64,000 bases of DNA, from assembly GCA_019638385.1 (NCBI GenBank), contig JAHBTW010000022.1, forward strand, positions 1 through 64,000, in the 5' to 3' direction. The translations under genes and the position numbers were made by a program. The notes beneath the pieces were generated by a model, which was not told the DNA's origin, made no database searches, and worked only from the letters and a program-made list of their open reading frames with translations. Below are positions 43,580 to 52,618 of the stretch, in pieces (position 1 is the first letter of the stretch; each line of letters begins with the position of its first letter). Origin of the DNA: Saprospiraceae bacterium (lineage in GTDB: Bacteria; Bacteroidota; Bacteroidia; Chitinophagales; Saprospiraceae).

Positions 43580-45001
43580 CTATTTCTTTTCCGCCAACAT
43601 ACCCAACACATACGCCAGTGCCTGTTCGCTTTTTACGGGAATATTCGGCTGCACGCCTACGAAGTCTAAGCGTTCGCCGGTGGGCGTGTAGTAATCGGCA
43701 TTGGGGATGACGGCCATGAACCCATTGTGTACCGGGTACGACTCTGCGCTCAGCATTTGGCCGGCGGTGGCTTCGCCCACCACGGTAGCGCGGCCCGTGT
43801 GTTGAAGGTTCCAGGTGAGCGGCTCGCAGGCACTGGCCGATTTGCGGTCGGTGAGTATAAACAAGCGTCCGTCAAACCGCTGTGTGCCGGGCCGTGCTTT
43901 GAGCACTACAAATCCCTGCTGTTCCAATGCTTCCGTAAAGGCGGCCACATCGGCTTTGCTAAATGCCGGCATGGTTTCCAACTCGGCAGCCGTGGGTGGG
44001 GCCGGGTGATCGTTGAACCAGCGCTGCGTGAGATATACGCCCGTGGGCGTTTCGCGATCGGTGAGGTAACCGGCCAGCGTCATGCCGCCTTCGAGCGAGC
44101 CGCCGGGGTTGCCGCGCAAATCCACGATGAGATTTTGGTAGCCTTTCGTCACGACAATTTGCAGGAGGCTGTCCATTTCCTGTGCCGTGCAACTAAAGGA
44201 GCGCACGCGCAGCACCACGGTTTCGGGCGTTTTTTCCTCCAGCGATAGCTGCCCCGGACGCGTCACAAAAGGCGTAGCGCCCATGCCGGTGACGCCCTCC
44301 ACCCGATACAGCCCCTTGTGAGAGAAGGGCAGGGGGTTGGAGTAGGTATAAAAGGCTGCCATCATATCCAGGTCGTCTTGTGCCCGAGCCGCGAAGCGCT
44401 CCATTTGCCGGGCAAATTTTTTCCACTCTTTGCTTTGCAACACCCGGCGGTCGTATATTTTTTGATCGTACACCGACATCAGTGCACTGTTAATCAATGA
44501 ATAATCATCTGCAGGGCCGGCAGTGTTGCGGCGAGCGCCTTCCAGTCCGCCTAATGCCTTCCCGGTATTCGTTTGGAAAACAGCCGCGCTGATTTTGCCA
44601 TTACTGACGCGGCCTTTCACATCCATTTTGGCCATCGGCGTGTGCAATACACCGCTGAAGGCGATGCCTTCGGCGTCGGTGGTATAGGCGCCGTTTTCGA
44701 TGCGGCATAAAGCGCCGGTCTGGATCATTTGGTTGGATTTTGGGCCGAATATTTTACCGGCAGCAGCCTTGAAGCCGCCCATGAGGTTCTTTACGCCTTT
44801 GCGATGTGAATAGGCTGCAAATGTGCCGTCGGGCAGGGTTTCAACATCCAATAAGAGGCGAAATTCTCCAAAGCCTCTGTGCCGAAGTGTGATACTCCAT
44901 TCACCGCTTAACGTTTCGGCGGGCTGTTGAGCGGCGGCTGGAAAAAAACCGGATACGGAAAGTGCCATAGCGGCGATGAGGACAAATTTGAGCAGGTTCA
45001 T
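43580..45001 (-). CDS. S41 family (C-terminal processing) peptidase
   Basis: A 473-residue exported peptidase. Signal peptide (hydrophobic residues about 7-22, ending AAAQQ), a beta-rich front part of about 150 residues, a helical middle, and an S41 domain (about 255-460) with ILTDRKSASACEPLTW holding the likely nucleophile Ser390, preceded by the fold marks IVDLRGNPGGSL. No PDZ domain is visible, unlike Tsp/CtpA proteases, so it belongs to a PDZ-less subgroup, probably periplasmic or outer-membrane facing. Substrate unknown. It is divergent from the LytTR gene. Confidence 0.9.
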   Translation of the reverse strand: MNLLKFVLIAAMALSVSGFFPAAAQQPAETLSGEWSITLRHRGFGEFRLLLDVETLPDGTFAAYSHRKGVKNLMGGFKAAAGKIFGPKSNQMIQTGALCRIENGAYTTDAEGIAFSGVLHTPMAKMDVKGRVSNGKISAAVFQTNTGKALGGLEGARRNTAGPADDYSLINSALMSVYDQKIYDRRVLQSKEWKKFARQMERFAARAQDDLDMMAAFYTYSNPLPFSHKGLYRVEGVTGMGATPFVTRPGQLSLEEKTPETVVLRVRSFSCTAQEMDSLLQIVVTKGYQNLIVDLRGNPGGSLEGGMTLAGYLTDRETPTGVYLTQRWFNDHPAPPTAAELETMPAFSKADVAAFTEALEQQGFVVLKARPGTQRFDGRLFILTDRKSASACEPLTWNLQHTGRATVVGEATAGQMLSAESYPVHNGFMAVIPNADYYTPTGERLDFVGVQPNIPVKSEQALAYVLGMLAEKK

Positions 45002-45138
45002 TGTATGGAAATTTTCAGATGAGCAATATTTTTTCGATTTGTCAAAGATGCGACGCCGACCTCCTGAAAGTCAAGCGCAGCAAGGCGAGCCACGGGTTTT
45101 GAGGATTGAGACAGGGAGGCGTTTTCCTGAAATACGGT

Positions 45139-45169
45139 TTTGTCGGCCTGAAATACGGGCGTACTTTTG
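45139..45169 (+). promoter_or_regulatory. Full Bacteroidota promoter for LytTR gene
   Basis: TTTG at 45139-45142, exactly 19 bases, then TACTTTTG at 45162-45169. The fit to TTTG-N19-TAnnTTTG is exact. It predicts a transcription start near 45176 and supports the ATG at 45190 as start. Confidence 0.82.
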
Positions 45170-45189
45170 CCGCTTTCCAAAAGGAAAGG

Positions 45190-46119
45190 ATGCAAATGGA
45201 ACCAGATACAACAGCGGCTATACGGATACCGGTAGATTTCAGAGTCGGGAAGGGCTGGAAATGGCTGCTCTACACCATACTCGGCATTTTGCTGTACCAA
45301 CTCATGACGCTGCAACGGCCGGGATTCGGCGAGTTTCGTTTGTTGCTCGAGGGCAATGTACTGGCTTGGTTGCGTTCGCTGTTGCTATACTATTTTGTGT
45401 TCGAGCTGGTTTCGGTGTTCATCTTTTTGCGGCTCACGCGATGGTACTTTTGGGTAGCAGGCATCTCAGAAATAGAACTTTCCGTGCGGGGGCTGGCGCT
45501 GTACCAGTTGCGTTATTTGCCGCTGGTGCTCGGCTCTATTTTCACTTTCGGCCCTGTTACCAACGCCATCCGGTATGCCGTCGTGTTTTTTCCCGACTAT
45601 GAATGGAGCGCGTATTTCCCTGAATACTTTTTCACGGCCCGGATGTATGTCAACTATCTGGTCCCCTTCCTCATTTTCGGGTACGTCATTCTCAACGTCA
45701 ATCTTTTTTTGAATTACAACGATTGGCAAAAAGCGCGTTTCAAAAACCTCTCAGAGGGTTTAAATACGACCGGCACGGCACGCTATCTCCAACACATTGA
45801 GGCCAAGGACGAACAGGGCGCCGCGTTGCTGCCGGTGGAAAACGTATGGTGGTTTGAAGTGGAAGGCAAAAACTACAAAGCGTTTACAAATGGAAAAACG
45901 TATGATATTGGAATGACGATCAGCGAATTAGAACAAGCACTCGATCCCGAAAAATTCTTTCGCGTCAACCGGGCGATCATCGTCCAACTTCGCTTTGTAA
46001 AAAACTATTCCTTTTGGGAAAACGACAAATACATCCTGCGAATGACCGACGAGCGCACGGAGTTTGTGATGCAACGCACCCGCCTCAAAGCGCTGAAAGG
46101 GCGGTTGGGCGCGGGCTGA
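45190..46119 (+). CDS. LytTR regulator with membrane domain
   Basis: A 309-residue protein. The start at 45190 (MQMEPDTTAAIRI) was chosen because a full promoter lies just upstream and the longer frame begins at a TTG inside the promoter; AAGGAAAGG precedes the ATG. About four membrane segments (residues 21-175) are followed by a LytTR DNA-binding domain (about 205-305: VWWFEVEGKNYKAFT, FFRVNRAIIVQL, QRTRLKALKGRL). Such proteins bind direct repeats in promoters in response to a membrane signal; the signal is unknown. It is convergent with corA, three bases apart. Confidence 0.9.
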   Translation: MQMEPDTTAAIRIPVDFRVGKGWKWLLYTILGILLYQLMTLQRPGFGEFRLLLEGNVLAWLRSLLLYYFVFELVSVFIFLRLTRWYFWVAGISEIELSVRGLALYQLRYLPLVLGSIFTFGPVTNAIRYAVVFFPDYEWSAYFPEYFFTARMYVNYLVPFLIFGYVILNVNLFLNYNDWQKARFKNLSEGLNTTGTARYLQHIEAKDEQGAALLPVENVWWFEVEGKNYKAFTNGKTYDIGMTISELEQALDPEKFFRVNRAIIVQLRFVKNYSFWENDKYILRMTDERTEFVMQRTRLKALKGRLGAG

Positions 46120-46122
46120 GGT

Positions 46123-47181
46123 TTACAGCCAACGCTTTCTTTTAAAAAGATACAACAGGAACAGCCCCAATAGGAACATGAACCCCATGATGATGAAATA
46201 GCCGTACGGCCAGTGCAGCTCGGGCATGTTGTCGAAATTCATACCATATACGCCGACGATGAAGGTAAGCGGTATGAAGATGGTAGAGATGATGGTGAGC
46301 ACCCGCATGACGTTATTCATGCGCATACTGAGATTGGACAGGTAGAGGTCAAACAAGCCGTTGAGCAGGTCCCGCCAGTTGTCCACCGTATCCATGATCT
46401 GAATGATGTGATCGTACAAATCGCGGATAAAAATGCGCGTGCTGTCTTGCACCAAAGCGTTGTCGGTTCGGGTCAGGGAACTGACGGCGTCCCGAAGCGG
46501 ATAAATGGTTTTGCGCAGCCCCAAAATCTCCAATTTGAGTTGGTACAGGCTGGTTTTGTTAGCGTCTGTGGGGTTGTCGAGAATTTCGCGTTCCTGTATT
46601 TCAATAATTTCTTCCAGCTTATCCAGCACGATGTAGTACTGATCCACCACGGTGTCCAATAGGGCATAGAGGAGGTAGTCGGAGCGGCGTTTGCGAATCC
46701 GACCGTTGCCGTTGAGGAGGCGGTCGCGCACGGTGAGGAAGGTGTCGTTTGGTTTTTCCTGAAAAGAAACGAGAAAACCCTCGCCGGCATAGATGGCAAT
46801 TTGTTCGGTTTGCACCTCTTTCGTCGTTTCGTCGAAACTCAGCGCCTGTGCCACCACGAAGAGGGCGTCTTCATAATCTTCTAATTTGGGGCGTTGCTGC
46901 GTGTTGAGCACGTCCTCTAAGGCGAGGGTGTGGATATTGTATTGCTTGCCGAGTTGCTCAATGAGCGGTACATTTTGCAGCCCCCGGATGTCGTGCCATA
47001 GCAGATAATTGCCCTCATCGGGCGGAATGATAGCGTCAGTGGAGATTTTTTCTTCGGCGTTTTCCTCATTGTATTGCACGAGGGTGATGAATGCCGCGTC
47101 CGTATGCCGGTCGCCGGTGAATACCAATGAGCCGGGCGGTAAGCCCTGTTTGAGTTGTCGCTTGCTTTTTCGCTTGGCCAT
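46123..47181 (-). CDS. corA: CorA family magnesium/cobalt transporter
   Basis: A 352-residue CorA. It has the N-terminal cytosolic domain (about 1-280), a long stalk helix, and two C-terminal membrane segments (about 290-312 and 328-348) with the pore signature YGMNF at the end of the first. The protein forms pentameric channels for Mg2+, in some cases Co2+ or Ni2+. It ends in a Lys/Arg-rich tail. The start at 47181 gives the normal length. The gene is separated from gyrB by a 132-base spacer. Confidence 0.96.
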   Translation of the reverse strand: MAKRKSKRQLKQGLPPGSLVFTGDRHTDAAFITLVQYNEENAEEKISTDAIIPPDEGNYLLWHDIRGLQNVPLIEQLGKQYNIHTLALEDVLNTQQRPKLEDYEDALFVVAQALSFDETTKEVQTEQIAIYAGEGFLVSFQEKPNDTFLTVRDRLLNGNGRIRKRRSDYLLYALLDTVVDQYYIVLDKLEEIIEIQEREILDNPTDANKTSLYQLKLEILGLRKTIYPLRDAVSSLTRTDNALVQDSTRIFIRDLYDHIIQIMDTVDNWRDLLNGLFDLYLSNLSMRMNNVMRVLTIISTIFIPLTFIVGVYGMNFDNMPELHWPYGYFIIMGFMFLLGLFLLYLFKRKRWL

Positions 47182-47313
47182 ACATGCTGTGTCATTAAGT
47201 AGCTACGACCACGCCTCGGCGTGGCGCGAGTTATGAGTTTTGCAGGATGGAACTCGCATCACGCAACTCGAAGCTCGCGGCTCGAAGCTTAGGTAGAGAA
47301 CTTAAACTGCTAC
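47182..47313. other. Spacer with hairpin and short repeats
   Basis: 132 bases between corA and gyrB, both on minus. It holds a ccacgcc/ggcgtgg stem (47209-47215 with 47218-47224) and simple repeated strings of the ctcgaagctcg type at 47267-47289. These probably act as a terminator-like element or dispersed repeat. Confidence 0.45.
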
Positions 47314-49293
47314 CTACGCATCCACCTTGGCATACTTGGCATTGGCTTCAATGAAGGCGCGGCGTGGCGGCACTTCGTCGCCCATGAGCATGGAGAACAC
47401 GCGGTCGGCTTCGCGGGCATCGTCAATGGAAATGAGGCGAAGGAAACGGCGTTCCGGGTCCATGGTGGTTTCCCAGAGCTGCTCGGCGTTCATTTCACCC
47501 AAACCCTTATAGCGTTGCACTTTCACGGAGTCGAGATTGCCGCCCCGTGCGAGTTCTTCCTGAGCCGCCTTGCGCTCTGTGTCGTTCCAGCAGTAGCGCG
47601 ATTGGCCTTTGGGGCCTTTGACCAAATATAAGGGGGGCGCCGCAATATACACAAAACCCTGTTTGACGAGTTCGTGCATGTAGCGGAAGAAGAAGGTGAG
47701 AATGAGCGTGGTGATGTGGCTGCCGTCAACGTCGGCGTCGCACATGATGACTATTTTGTGGTAGCGGAGTTTTTCGAGGTTGAGGCGGCGCTCGCCGTGC
47801 TCGTCTTCGGTAATACTGACGCCGAGCGCGGTGAACATATTTTTGATTTCCTCATTTTCGTAAATCTTATGCTCTAAAGCTTTCTCTACGTTGAGGATTT
47901 TTCCCCGCAAGGGCAAGATGGCCTGAAATTCCCGGTTGCGGCCCTGTTTGGCCGTACCGCCTGCCGAATCGCCTTCCACTAAGAACAACTCCGAATCGGC
48001 GGGGTCTTTGGAGGAGCAGTCGGCCAGTTTGCCGGGTAGCCCGCTGCCGGTGAGCACGTTTTTGCGCTGCACCATTTCGCGGGCTTTGCGAGCAGCCTCG
48101 CGGGCAGTGGCGGCCAGCACCACTTTTTCCACGATCTTGCGCGATTCTCTGGGGTTTTCCTCCAGATAATGCCCCAATGCTTCGCCTACCACCCGCGACA
48201 CGATGCCGGTGACTTCGGCATTGCCCAGTTCGCCTTTGGTTTGGCCTTTGAACTGCGGCTCCGGTACTTTCACTGATACGATGGCCGAAAGCCCTTCGCG
48301 GAAGTCTTCAGCGGTCGGCTTTATTTTGAGTTTTTTGAACAGGTCGAGGTCTTCACCGTACTGGCGCAGCAGGCGGGTGACGGCCATGCGGAAGCCGCCG
48401 ACGTGGGTGCCGCCCTCGCGGGTATTGATGTTGTTGACAAACGAATACACGTTCTCCGAGTAGGAGTTGTTGTATTGGAAAACCACTTCTACCATCACAT
48501 CGTCCACGCTCGCCGATACATAGATAGGCTTTTCGGTGATGCGGTGCCGGGTGCTGTCAATGTATTCGATGAATTCGAGCAGGCCGCCTTCCGAGTGAAA
48601 CTCCTCGTATTTGGGTTTGCCTTCCTCATCGGTTTCGCGCTCATCGGTGAGGTTCATTCTCAAACCTTTGTTGAGGAATGCCATTTCGCGCAAGCGAGCG
48701 GTCAGGATGTCGTACTTGTATTCTGTAGATTCAAAAATCGTGGCGTCCGGCCGGTAAGTGATGGTGGTACCGGTGCGGTTAGATACGCCGATTTCATGCA
48801 CTTCGTTCTGCGGGATGCCTTTGGAATACTCCTGCTCGAAGATTTTGCCTTCGCGATGCACCTCTGCACGCAGGTATTCCGACAAGGCATTGACGCATGA
48901 TACGCCCACGCCGTGCAAACCGCCGGAAACCTTGTAAGTGTTTTTGTCAAACTTACCGCCGGCGTGCAGCACCGTCATCACCACTTCGAGCGCCGATTTC
49001 TGCAATTTTTCGTGCATACCGGTGGGAATGCCGCGTCCGTTGTCGCGCACGGTCACGGAGTTGTCGGTGTGAATGACGATTTCGATAAGATCGCAATAGC
49101 CTGCGAGGTGCTCATCAATGGAGTTGTCTATTACCTCCCAAATCAAATGGTGCAAGCCCTTGGTGTCGGTACTGCCGATGTACATGCCGGGGCGCTTGCG
49201 CACCGCCTCCAACCCTTCCAATGCCTGAATATTACTGGCATCATAGTCGCCGGGATTTGCGGGTAGTCCTTTGTTTGCTGTCATTGTTTCCAT
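47314..49293 (-). CDS. gyrB: DNA gyrase subunit B
   Basis: A 659-residue GyrB (from METMTANKG; the frame begins at a TTG upstream, which is less likely). N-terminal GHKL ATPase domain (EVIDNSIDEHLAG, DNGRGIP, SGGLHGVGVSCVNALS), transducer domain, and TOPRIM domain with EGDSAGG and DADVDGSHI. The last residues (GDEVPPRRAFIEANAKYAKVDA, in parts) are typical of GyrB rather than ParE. It uses ATP to pass DNA and makes negative supercoils with GyrA (not in window). The promoter box lies so close that a start at the second ATG (49284) is also possible. Confidence 0.95.
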   Translation of the reverse strand: METMTANKGLPANPGDYDASNIQALEGLEAVRKRPGMYIGSTDTKGLHHLIWEVIDNSIDEHLAGYCDLIEIVIHTDNSVTVRDNGRGIPTGMHEKLQKSALEVVMTVLHAGGKFDKNTYKVSGGLHGVGVSCVNALSEYLRAEVHREGKIFEQEYSKGIPQNEVHEIGVSNRTGTTITYRPDATIFESTEYKYDILTARLREMAFLNKGLRMNLTDERETDEEGKPKYEEFHSEGGLLEFIEYIDSTRHRITEKPIYVSASVDDVMVEVVFQYNNSYSENVYSFVNNINTREGGTHVGGFRMAVTRLLRQYGEDLDLFKKLKIKPTAEDFREGLSAIVSVKVPEPQFKGQTKGELGNAEVTGIVSRVVGEALGHYLEENPRESRKIVEKVVLAATAREAARKAREMVQRKNVLTGSGLPGKLADCSSKDPADSELFLVEGDSAGGTAKQGRNREFQAILPLRGKILNVEKALEHKIYENEEIKNMFTALGVSITEDEHGERRLNLEKLRYHKIVIMCDADVDGSHITTLILTFFFRYMHELVKQGFVYIAAPPLYLVKGPKGQSRYCWNDTERKAAQEELARGGNLDSVKVQRYKGLGEMNAEQLWETTMDPERRFLRLISIDDAREADRVFSMLMGDEVPPRRAFIEANAKYAKVDA

Positions 49294-49297
49294 GCCG

Positions 49298-49305
49298 CAA
49301 AGGTA
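49298..49305 (-). promoter_or_regulatory. Promoter -7 box for gyrB (TACCTTTG)
   Basis: On the minus strand TACCTTTG ends four bases before the ATG at 49293. The transcript start would then fall at or after this ATG, which favours the second ATG (MTANKG, 49284) or a leaderless message. Confidence 0.55.
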
Positions 49306-49339
49306 CAAAAAGCCGGGGGTATTTTTCGAGGTACTTGGT

Positions 49340-49347
49340 TACCTTTG
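49340..49347 (+). promoter_or_regulatory. Promoter -7 box for lpxD (TACCTTTG)
   Basis: TACCTTTG on the plus strand, 12 bases before the ATG at 49360. With the gyrB box this makes a compact divergent promoter of under 60 bases. Confidence 0.6.
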
Positions 49348-49359
49348 CCGCAAAAAGCA

Positions 49360-50292
49360 ATGAAATTTCCTCAACCTGTTCCTGTGCGGGAATTGGCGGC
49401 CCAACTGAACGCAGAACTCATTGGCGAAACGGAGTTGATCGCTCTGGGAATGAACGAAATTCACCATGTGCAGCCTGGCGATGTGACCTTTGTGGACGTG
49501 GAGAAGTATTTCGACAAGGCGTTGAAGTCGGCTGCAAGTATCATTATTCTAAATAAACGAATAGATGCGCCTACAGGCAAAACGCTGTTGTATTGCGCCG
49601 ATCCTTTCCAAACGTATAACAATCTGGCCCTGCATTATCGCCCTTTCCTGCCGGTAACCGCCGCCGTAAGCGATACGGCCGATATTGGCGAAGGCACGGT
49701 GGTAGAACCCAATACCATCATCGGCCATCATGTGCGCATCGGCCAAAACTGCTACATTTCCGCCAATGTCATCATCGGCGATCATACGGTCATCGGCGAC
49801 AACGTACTCATTCAGCCGGGCGCCATCATCGGCACGGATGCGTTTTATTTCAAAAAAACAGCCGCCGGCTTTGTGAAATGGCGCTCCTGCGGTCGTGTGG
49901 TGATAGAAGACGATGCCGAGATCGGCGCCGGCTGTACGATTAATAAAGGCGTATCGAGCGATACGGTCATCGGCGCCGGCACCAAGTTAGACTGCAAAGT
50001 ACATGTGGGTCATGATGTGCGCATCGGCAAGCGTTGTCTCATTGCTGCACAAACCGGCATCGGCGGCAATACCGTTATCGGCGATGACGTAGTGCTCTAT
50101 GGGCAGGTCGGCATTGCCCAAAATCTCACCATCGGCGACAAAGTGGTCGTATCGGCCAAAGCGGGCGTTTCTAAAGACCTCGATGCCGGAAAATCCTACT
50201 TTGGCCTTCCCGCCGGAGAAGCGCGTAAAATGTATCGCGAATTGGCGGCACTTCGCCTGTTGCCGGAGTTTTTTGCGCAGTACTATAAATGA
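49360..50292 (+). CDS. lpxD: UDP-3-O-acylglucosamine N-acyltransferase LpxD
   Basis: A 310-residue LpxD that adds the second acyl chain to UDP-3-acyl-glucosamine in lipid A synthesis. The start at 49360 (MKFPQPVPVRELAAQL) was chosen; the TTG 15 bases upstream lies inside the promoter box. It has an N-terminal uridine-binding domain and a left-handed beta-helix of hexapeptide repeats (IGEGTVVEPNTIIGHHVRIG; in parts IGEGTVV, IGHHVRIG, IGDHTVIGDNV, VHVGHDVRIGKR with the catalytic His). Length is normal. A small hairpin follows the stop. Confidence 0.95.
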   Translation: MKFPQPVPVRELAAQLNAELIGETELIALGMNEIHHVQPGDVTFVDVEKYFDKALKSAASIIILNKRIDAPTGKTLLYCADPFQTYNNLALHYRPFLPVTAAVSDTADIGEGTVVEPNTIIGHHVRIGQNCYISANVIIGDHTVIGDNVLIQPGAIIGTDAFYFKKTAAGFVKWRSCGRVVIEDDAEIGAGCTINKGVSSDTVIGAGTKLDCKVHVGHDVRIGKRCLIAAQTGIGGNTVIGDDVVLYGQVGIAQNLTIGDKVVVSAKAGVSKDLDAGKSYFGLPAGEARKMYRELAALRLLPEFFAQYYK

Positions 50293-50316
50293 TGCAGTGG
50301 ATAGATTGTTACCTTT

Positions 50317-50342
50317 AGCCGAAGTTTTCGGCTGCTTTATCT
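50317..50342 (+). terminator. Possible weak terminator after lpxD
   Basis: A 7-bp stem agccgaa/ttcggct with a gtt loop (50317-50333), followed by gctttatct. The T-run is short, so termination may be partial. Confidence 0.45.
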
Positions 50343-50393
50343 AATCATTCTGAATTTTTGGAGTTTCTTTAACACTTTGCTGCGGCATTCAAT

Positions 50394-51002
50394 ATGATAA
50401 ATTCCTCAAGTGTAGAACACATGCTTTTTCTAACCGTGAGCGATTGGTGGATGGCCATGGACCGGCCGGAACAAATATTCTGGATCATCGCAGTAGTATT
50501 CACTGTGCTGATGCTGATTCAGTTTATTCTCTCGCTCACCGGCGTAGATTTTGACGGCGATGCCGATGGTCATACTCCGTCTCTCGACCACGATCACGAT
50601 TTTTCGGTCTTTTCGGTGCGCAGCATCATTGCCTTTTTTGCTTTTCTGGGTTGGACGGGCGTACTCATGCTCGGCGCGGGTATCAGCCTTTGGCTGGCCT
50701 TGCTGTTGGGCTTGCTCATGGGCGGCATTGCCATGTTTTTGGTTGCATATCTCATTTTTTGGTTCTCCAAGTTGGGACAGGAAGACAATATATCGGCGCA
50801 GGAGGCGCTGTTTCAATCGGGCGATGTATATTTGCTCATTCCCGCAAGTCGTAGCGGCAAAGGCCGCGTAACGGTAAAAACCCGCACCACCCTCCGCGAA
50901 TGGGACGCCGTAACCGACGGCCCCGCCATCCCCACCGGCGCTAAGGTGCTGGTGACCGATGTACTGGAAGAAAATACGCTGTTGGTAAGCACGGCGGAGT
51001 AG
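50394..51002 (+). CDS. NfeD/YuaF-like membrane protein
   Basis: A 202-residue protein. It has three membrane segments (about 28-50, 72-92 and 95-120), a His/Asp-rich loop (VDFDGDADGHTPSLDHDHD), and a C-terminal OB-fold-like beta domain (about 140-200) of the NfeD type (TTLREWDAVTDGPAIPTGAKVLVTD). Short NfeD proteins (NfeD1b, YuaF in Bacillus) sit beside flotillins, and this one lies 162 bases before one. It probably works with the flotillin in membrane microdomains. A second start (MLFLTV) lies 27 bases in. Confidence 0.83.
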   Translation: MINSSSVEHMLFLTVSDWWMAMDRPEQIFWIIAVVFTVLMLIQFILSLTGVDFDGDADGHTPSLDHDHDFSVFSVRSIIAFFAFLGWTGVLMLGAGISLWLALLLGLLMGGIAMFLVAYLIFWFSKLGQEDNISAQEALFQSGDVYLLIPASRSGKGRVTVKTRTTLREWDAVTDGPAIPTGAKVLVTDVLEENTLLVSTAE

Positions 51003-51110
51003 GTCGGTGCATCGCCCTTTGTCAATTTGCCTCTTGCCCCTCGGCCAACGGCTGTACCGATTCTGATTTTGCAGTCGGTGCATCGCCCTTTGTCAATTTG
51101 CCTCTTGCCC
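51003..51110 (+). repeat. 37-bp direct repeat in spacer
   Basis: The 37-base string starting gtcggtgcatcgccctttgt occurs at 51003-51039 and 51074-51110, with a 71-base period. It lies between the NfeD-like and flotillin genes. Simple ccctatg repeats follow at about 51121-51134. Confidence 0.85.
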
Positions 51111-51164
51111 TTTACGCTCTGCCCTATGCCCTATGCCAAGAAAACCGCAAAACCACTATACATT

Positions 51165-52592
51165 ATGGGAACTTCGCTGATTATTCTTCTTTCTGGCTTG
51201 ATCTTTCTGGCCTTTATCACGCTTACATTTCTCATTTCCCGCTACAAGCGCTGCCCCTCCGACCGGATATTGGTCATCTACGGTCGCACCGGTTCCGGCT
51301 CGGCAAAGTGCATTGCCGGCGGCGCTGCCTTTGTGTGGCCCGTCATTCAGGACTACGAGTACCTTGACCTCTCACCCATTTCCATTGATGTGGATTTGAG
51401 GCGCGCGCTCAGCAAACAAAATATTCGCGTGGATGTACCTTCCCGTTTTACCGTGGCCGTTTCCAACGAAGAAGGGGTGATGCAAAACGCAGCAGAACGC
51501 CTGCTCGGAAAGTCTATGGAAGAAATTCGCGACATTGCCAAAGACATCATCTTCGGGCAGTTGCGCCTCGTTGTAGCTACTATGGACATTGAAGAGATCA
51601 ACTCCGACCGCGATAAGTTTCTCTCCAATGTATCTGCCAATGTGGGCGCCGAGTTAAAAAAAATCGGACTCACCCTCATCAACGTAAACATCACTGACAT
51701 ACAGGACGAGTCGGGCTACATTGAGGCGCTCGGCAAAGAGGCTGCCGCCAAAGCCGTAAACGATGCCCGCATGAGCGTGGCCGAGAAAAACCGCGACGGC
51801 GCCATCGGGGAAGCCAATGCCAAAAGGGATCAGCGCATCCAGGTATCTCAGGCAGAGGCGCTGGCGCAGGTAGGAGAAGCTGAGGCCAATGCCAAAACGG
51901 TGGAAGGTGAAAATACGGCTAAGATCACCATCGCCAATTCCGATGCCCTGCGCCGTATCCGCGAAGCGGAAGTCAATAAAAATGCCGTCACCGCCGAAAA
52001 AGTACAAGCTGCCAAAGCCCTGGAAGATTCCTATCTGGCTGAACAACAAGCCGAAGAAGCGCGCGCTGCCCGTGAAAAAGCAACTAAAGAAGCCGACATC
52101 ATCGTGCAGGCCGAAATACAGCGCCGCAAATTGGAAATTGAAGCCGAAGCCCAGGCAGAACAAATGCGCCGCTTGGCCAAAGGCGAAGCCGACGCCATTT
52201 TCCTCCGGCAGGACGCCGAGGCGCGCGGCTTGTACGAAGTACTCAGCAAACAGGCCGAGGGTTTTCAAAAAATTGTGCATTCTGCCGGTGGGAATGCCCG
52301 GGAGGCTGTGTTGCTGATGGTGGCAGATAAAATTGAGAACTTGGTGAAAACCCAAGTGGATGCGATCAAGAACATTAAGATAGACAAGGTGACCGTGTGG
52401 GAAGGGGGCAACAGCGCTGATGGCGAAGGCAGTTCTACCTCCCGTTTTGTGTCGGGCCTGTACAAATCTGTGCCGCCGCTCAGCGACCTCTTCAATATGG
52501 CCGGCATGGAGCTTCCTAAATACCTCGGTAATGCCAAAGAGGAAAACCGCCCTGCTGCCGGGGAAGAAAGCAGCAATGCTCAGGACGGATAA
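51165..52592 (+). CDS. Flotillin-like SPFH protein
   Basis: A 475-residue flotillin. The start at 51165 (MGTSLIILLSGLIFLAF) was chosen because it begins with the membrane helix; the longer frame reads through the duplicated spacer. Residues 5-25 are a membrane anchor, about 30-200 the SPFH domain, and about 200-380 long Ala/Glu-rich coiled coil with repeated AEA/EAQ patterns. The C-terminal tail is disordered. Flotillins assemble in membrane patches and organise signalling or secretion in bacteria. The NfeD-like gene upstream matches the YuaF-FloT order in Bacillus. Confidence 0.93.
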   Translation: MGTSLIILLSGLIFLAFITLTFLISRYKRCPSDRILVIYGRTGSGSAKCIAGGAAFVWPVIQDYEYLDLSPISIDVDLRRALSKQNIRVDVPSRFTVAVSNEEGVMQNAAERLLGKSMEEIRDIAKDIIFGQLRLVVATMDIEEINSDRDKFLSNVSANVGAELKKIGLTLINVNITDIQDESGYIEALGKEAAAKAVNDARMSVAEKNRDGAIGEANAKRDQRIQVSQAEALAQVGEAEANAKTVEGENTAKITIANSDALRRIREAEVNKNAVTAEKVQAAKALEDSYLAEQQAEEARAAREKATKEADIIVQAEIQRRKLEIEAEAQAEQMRRLAKGEADAIFLRQDAEARGLYEVLSKQAEGFQKIVHSAGGNAREAVLLMVADKIENLVKTQVDAIKNIKIDKVTVWEGGNSADGEGSSTSRFVSGLYKSVPPLSDLFNMAGMELPKYLGNAKEENRPAAGEESSNAQDG

Positions 52593-52618
52593 TTTTCACT
52601 AACAAATTATTAGCTGCA

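Noticed and set aside
47260..47291. Short ctcgaagctcg repeats as a regulatory array
   Set aside because: Irregular simple repeats with no consistent unit; more likely low-complexity spacer.
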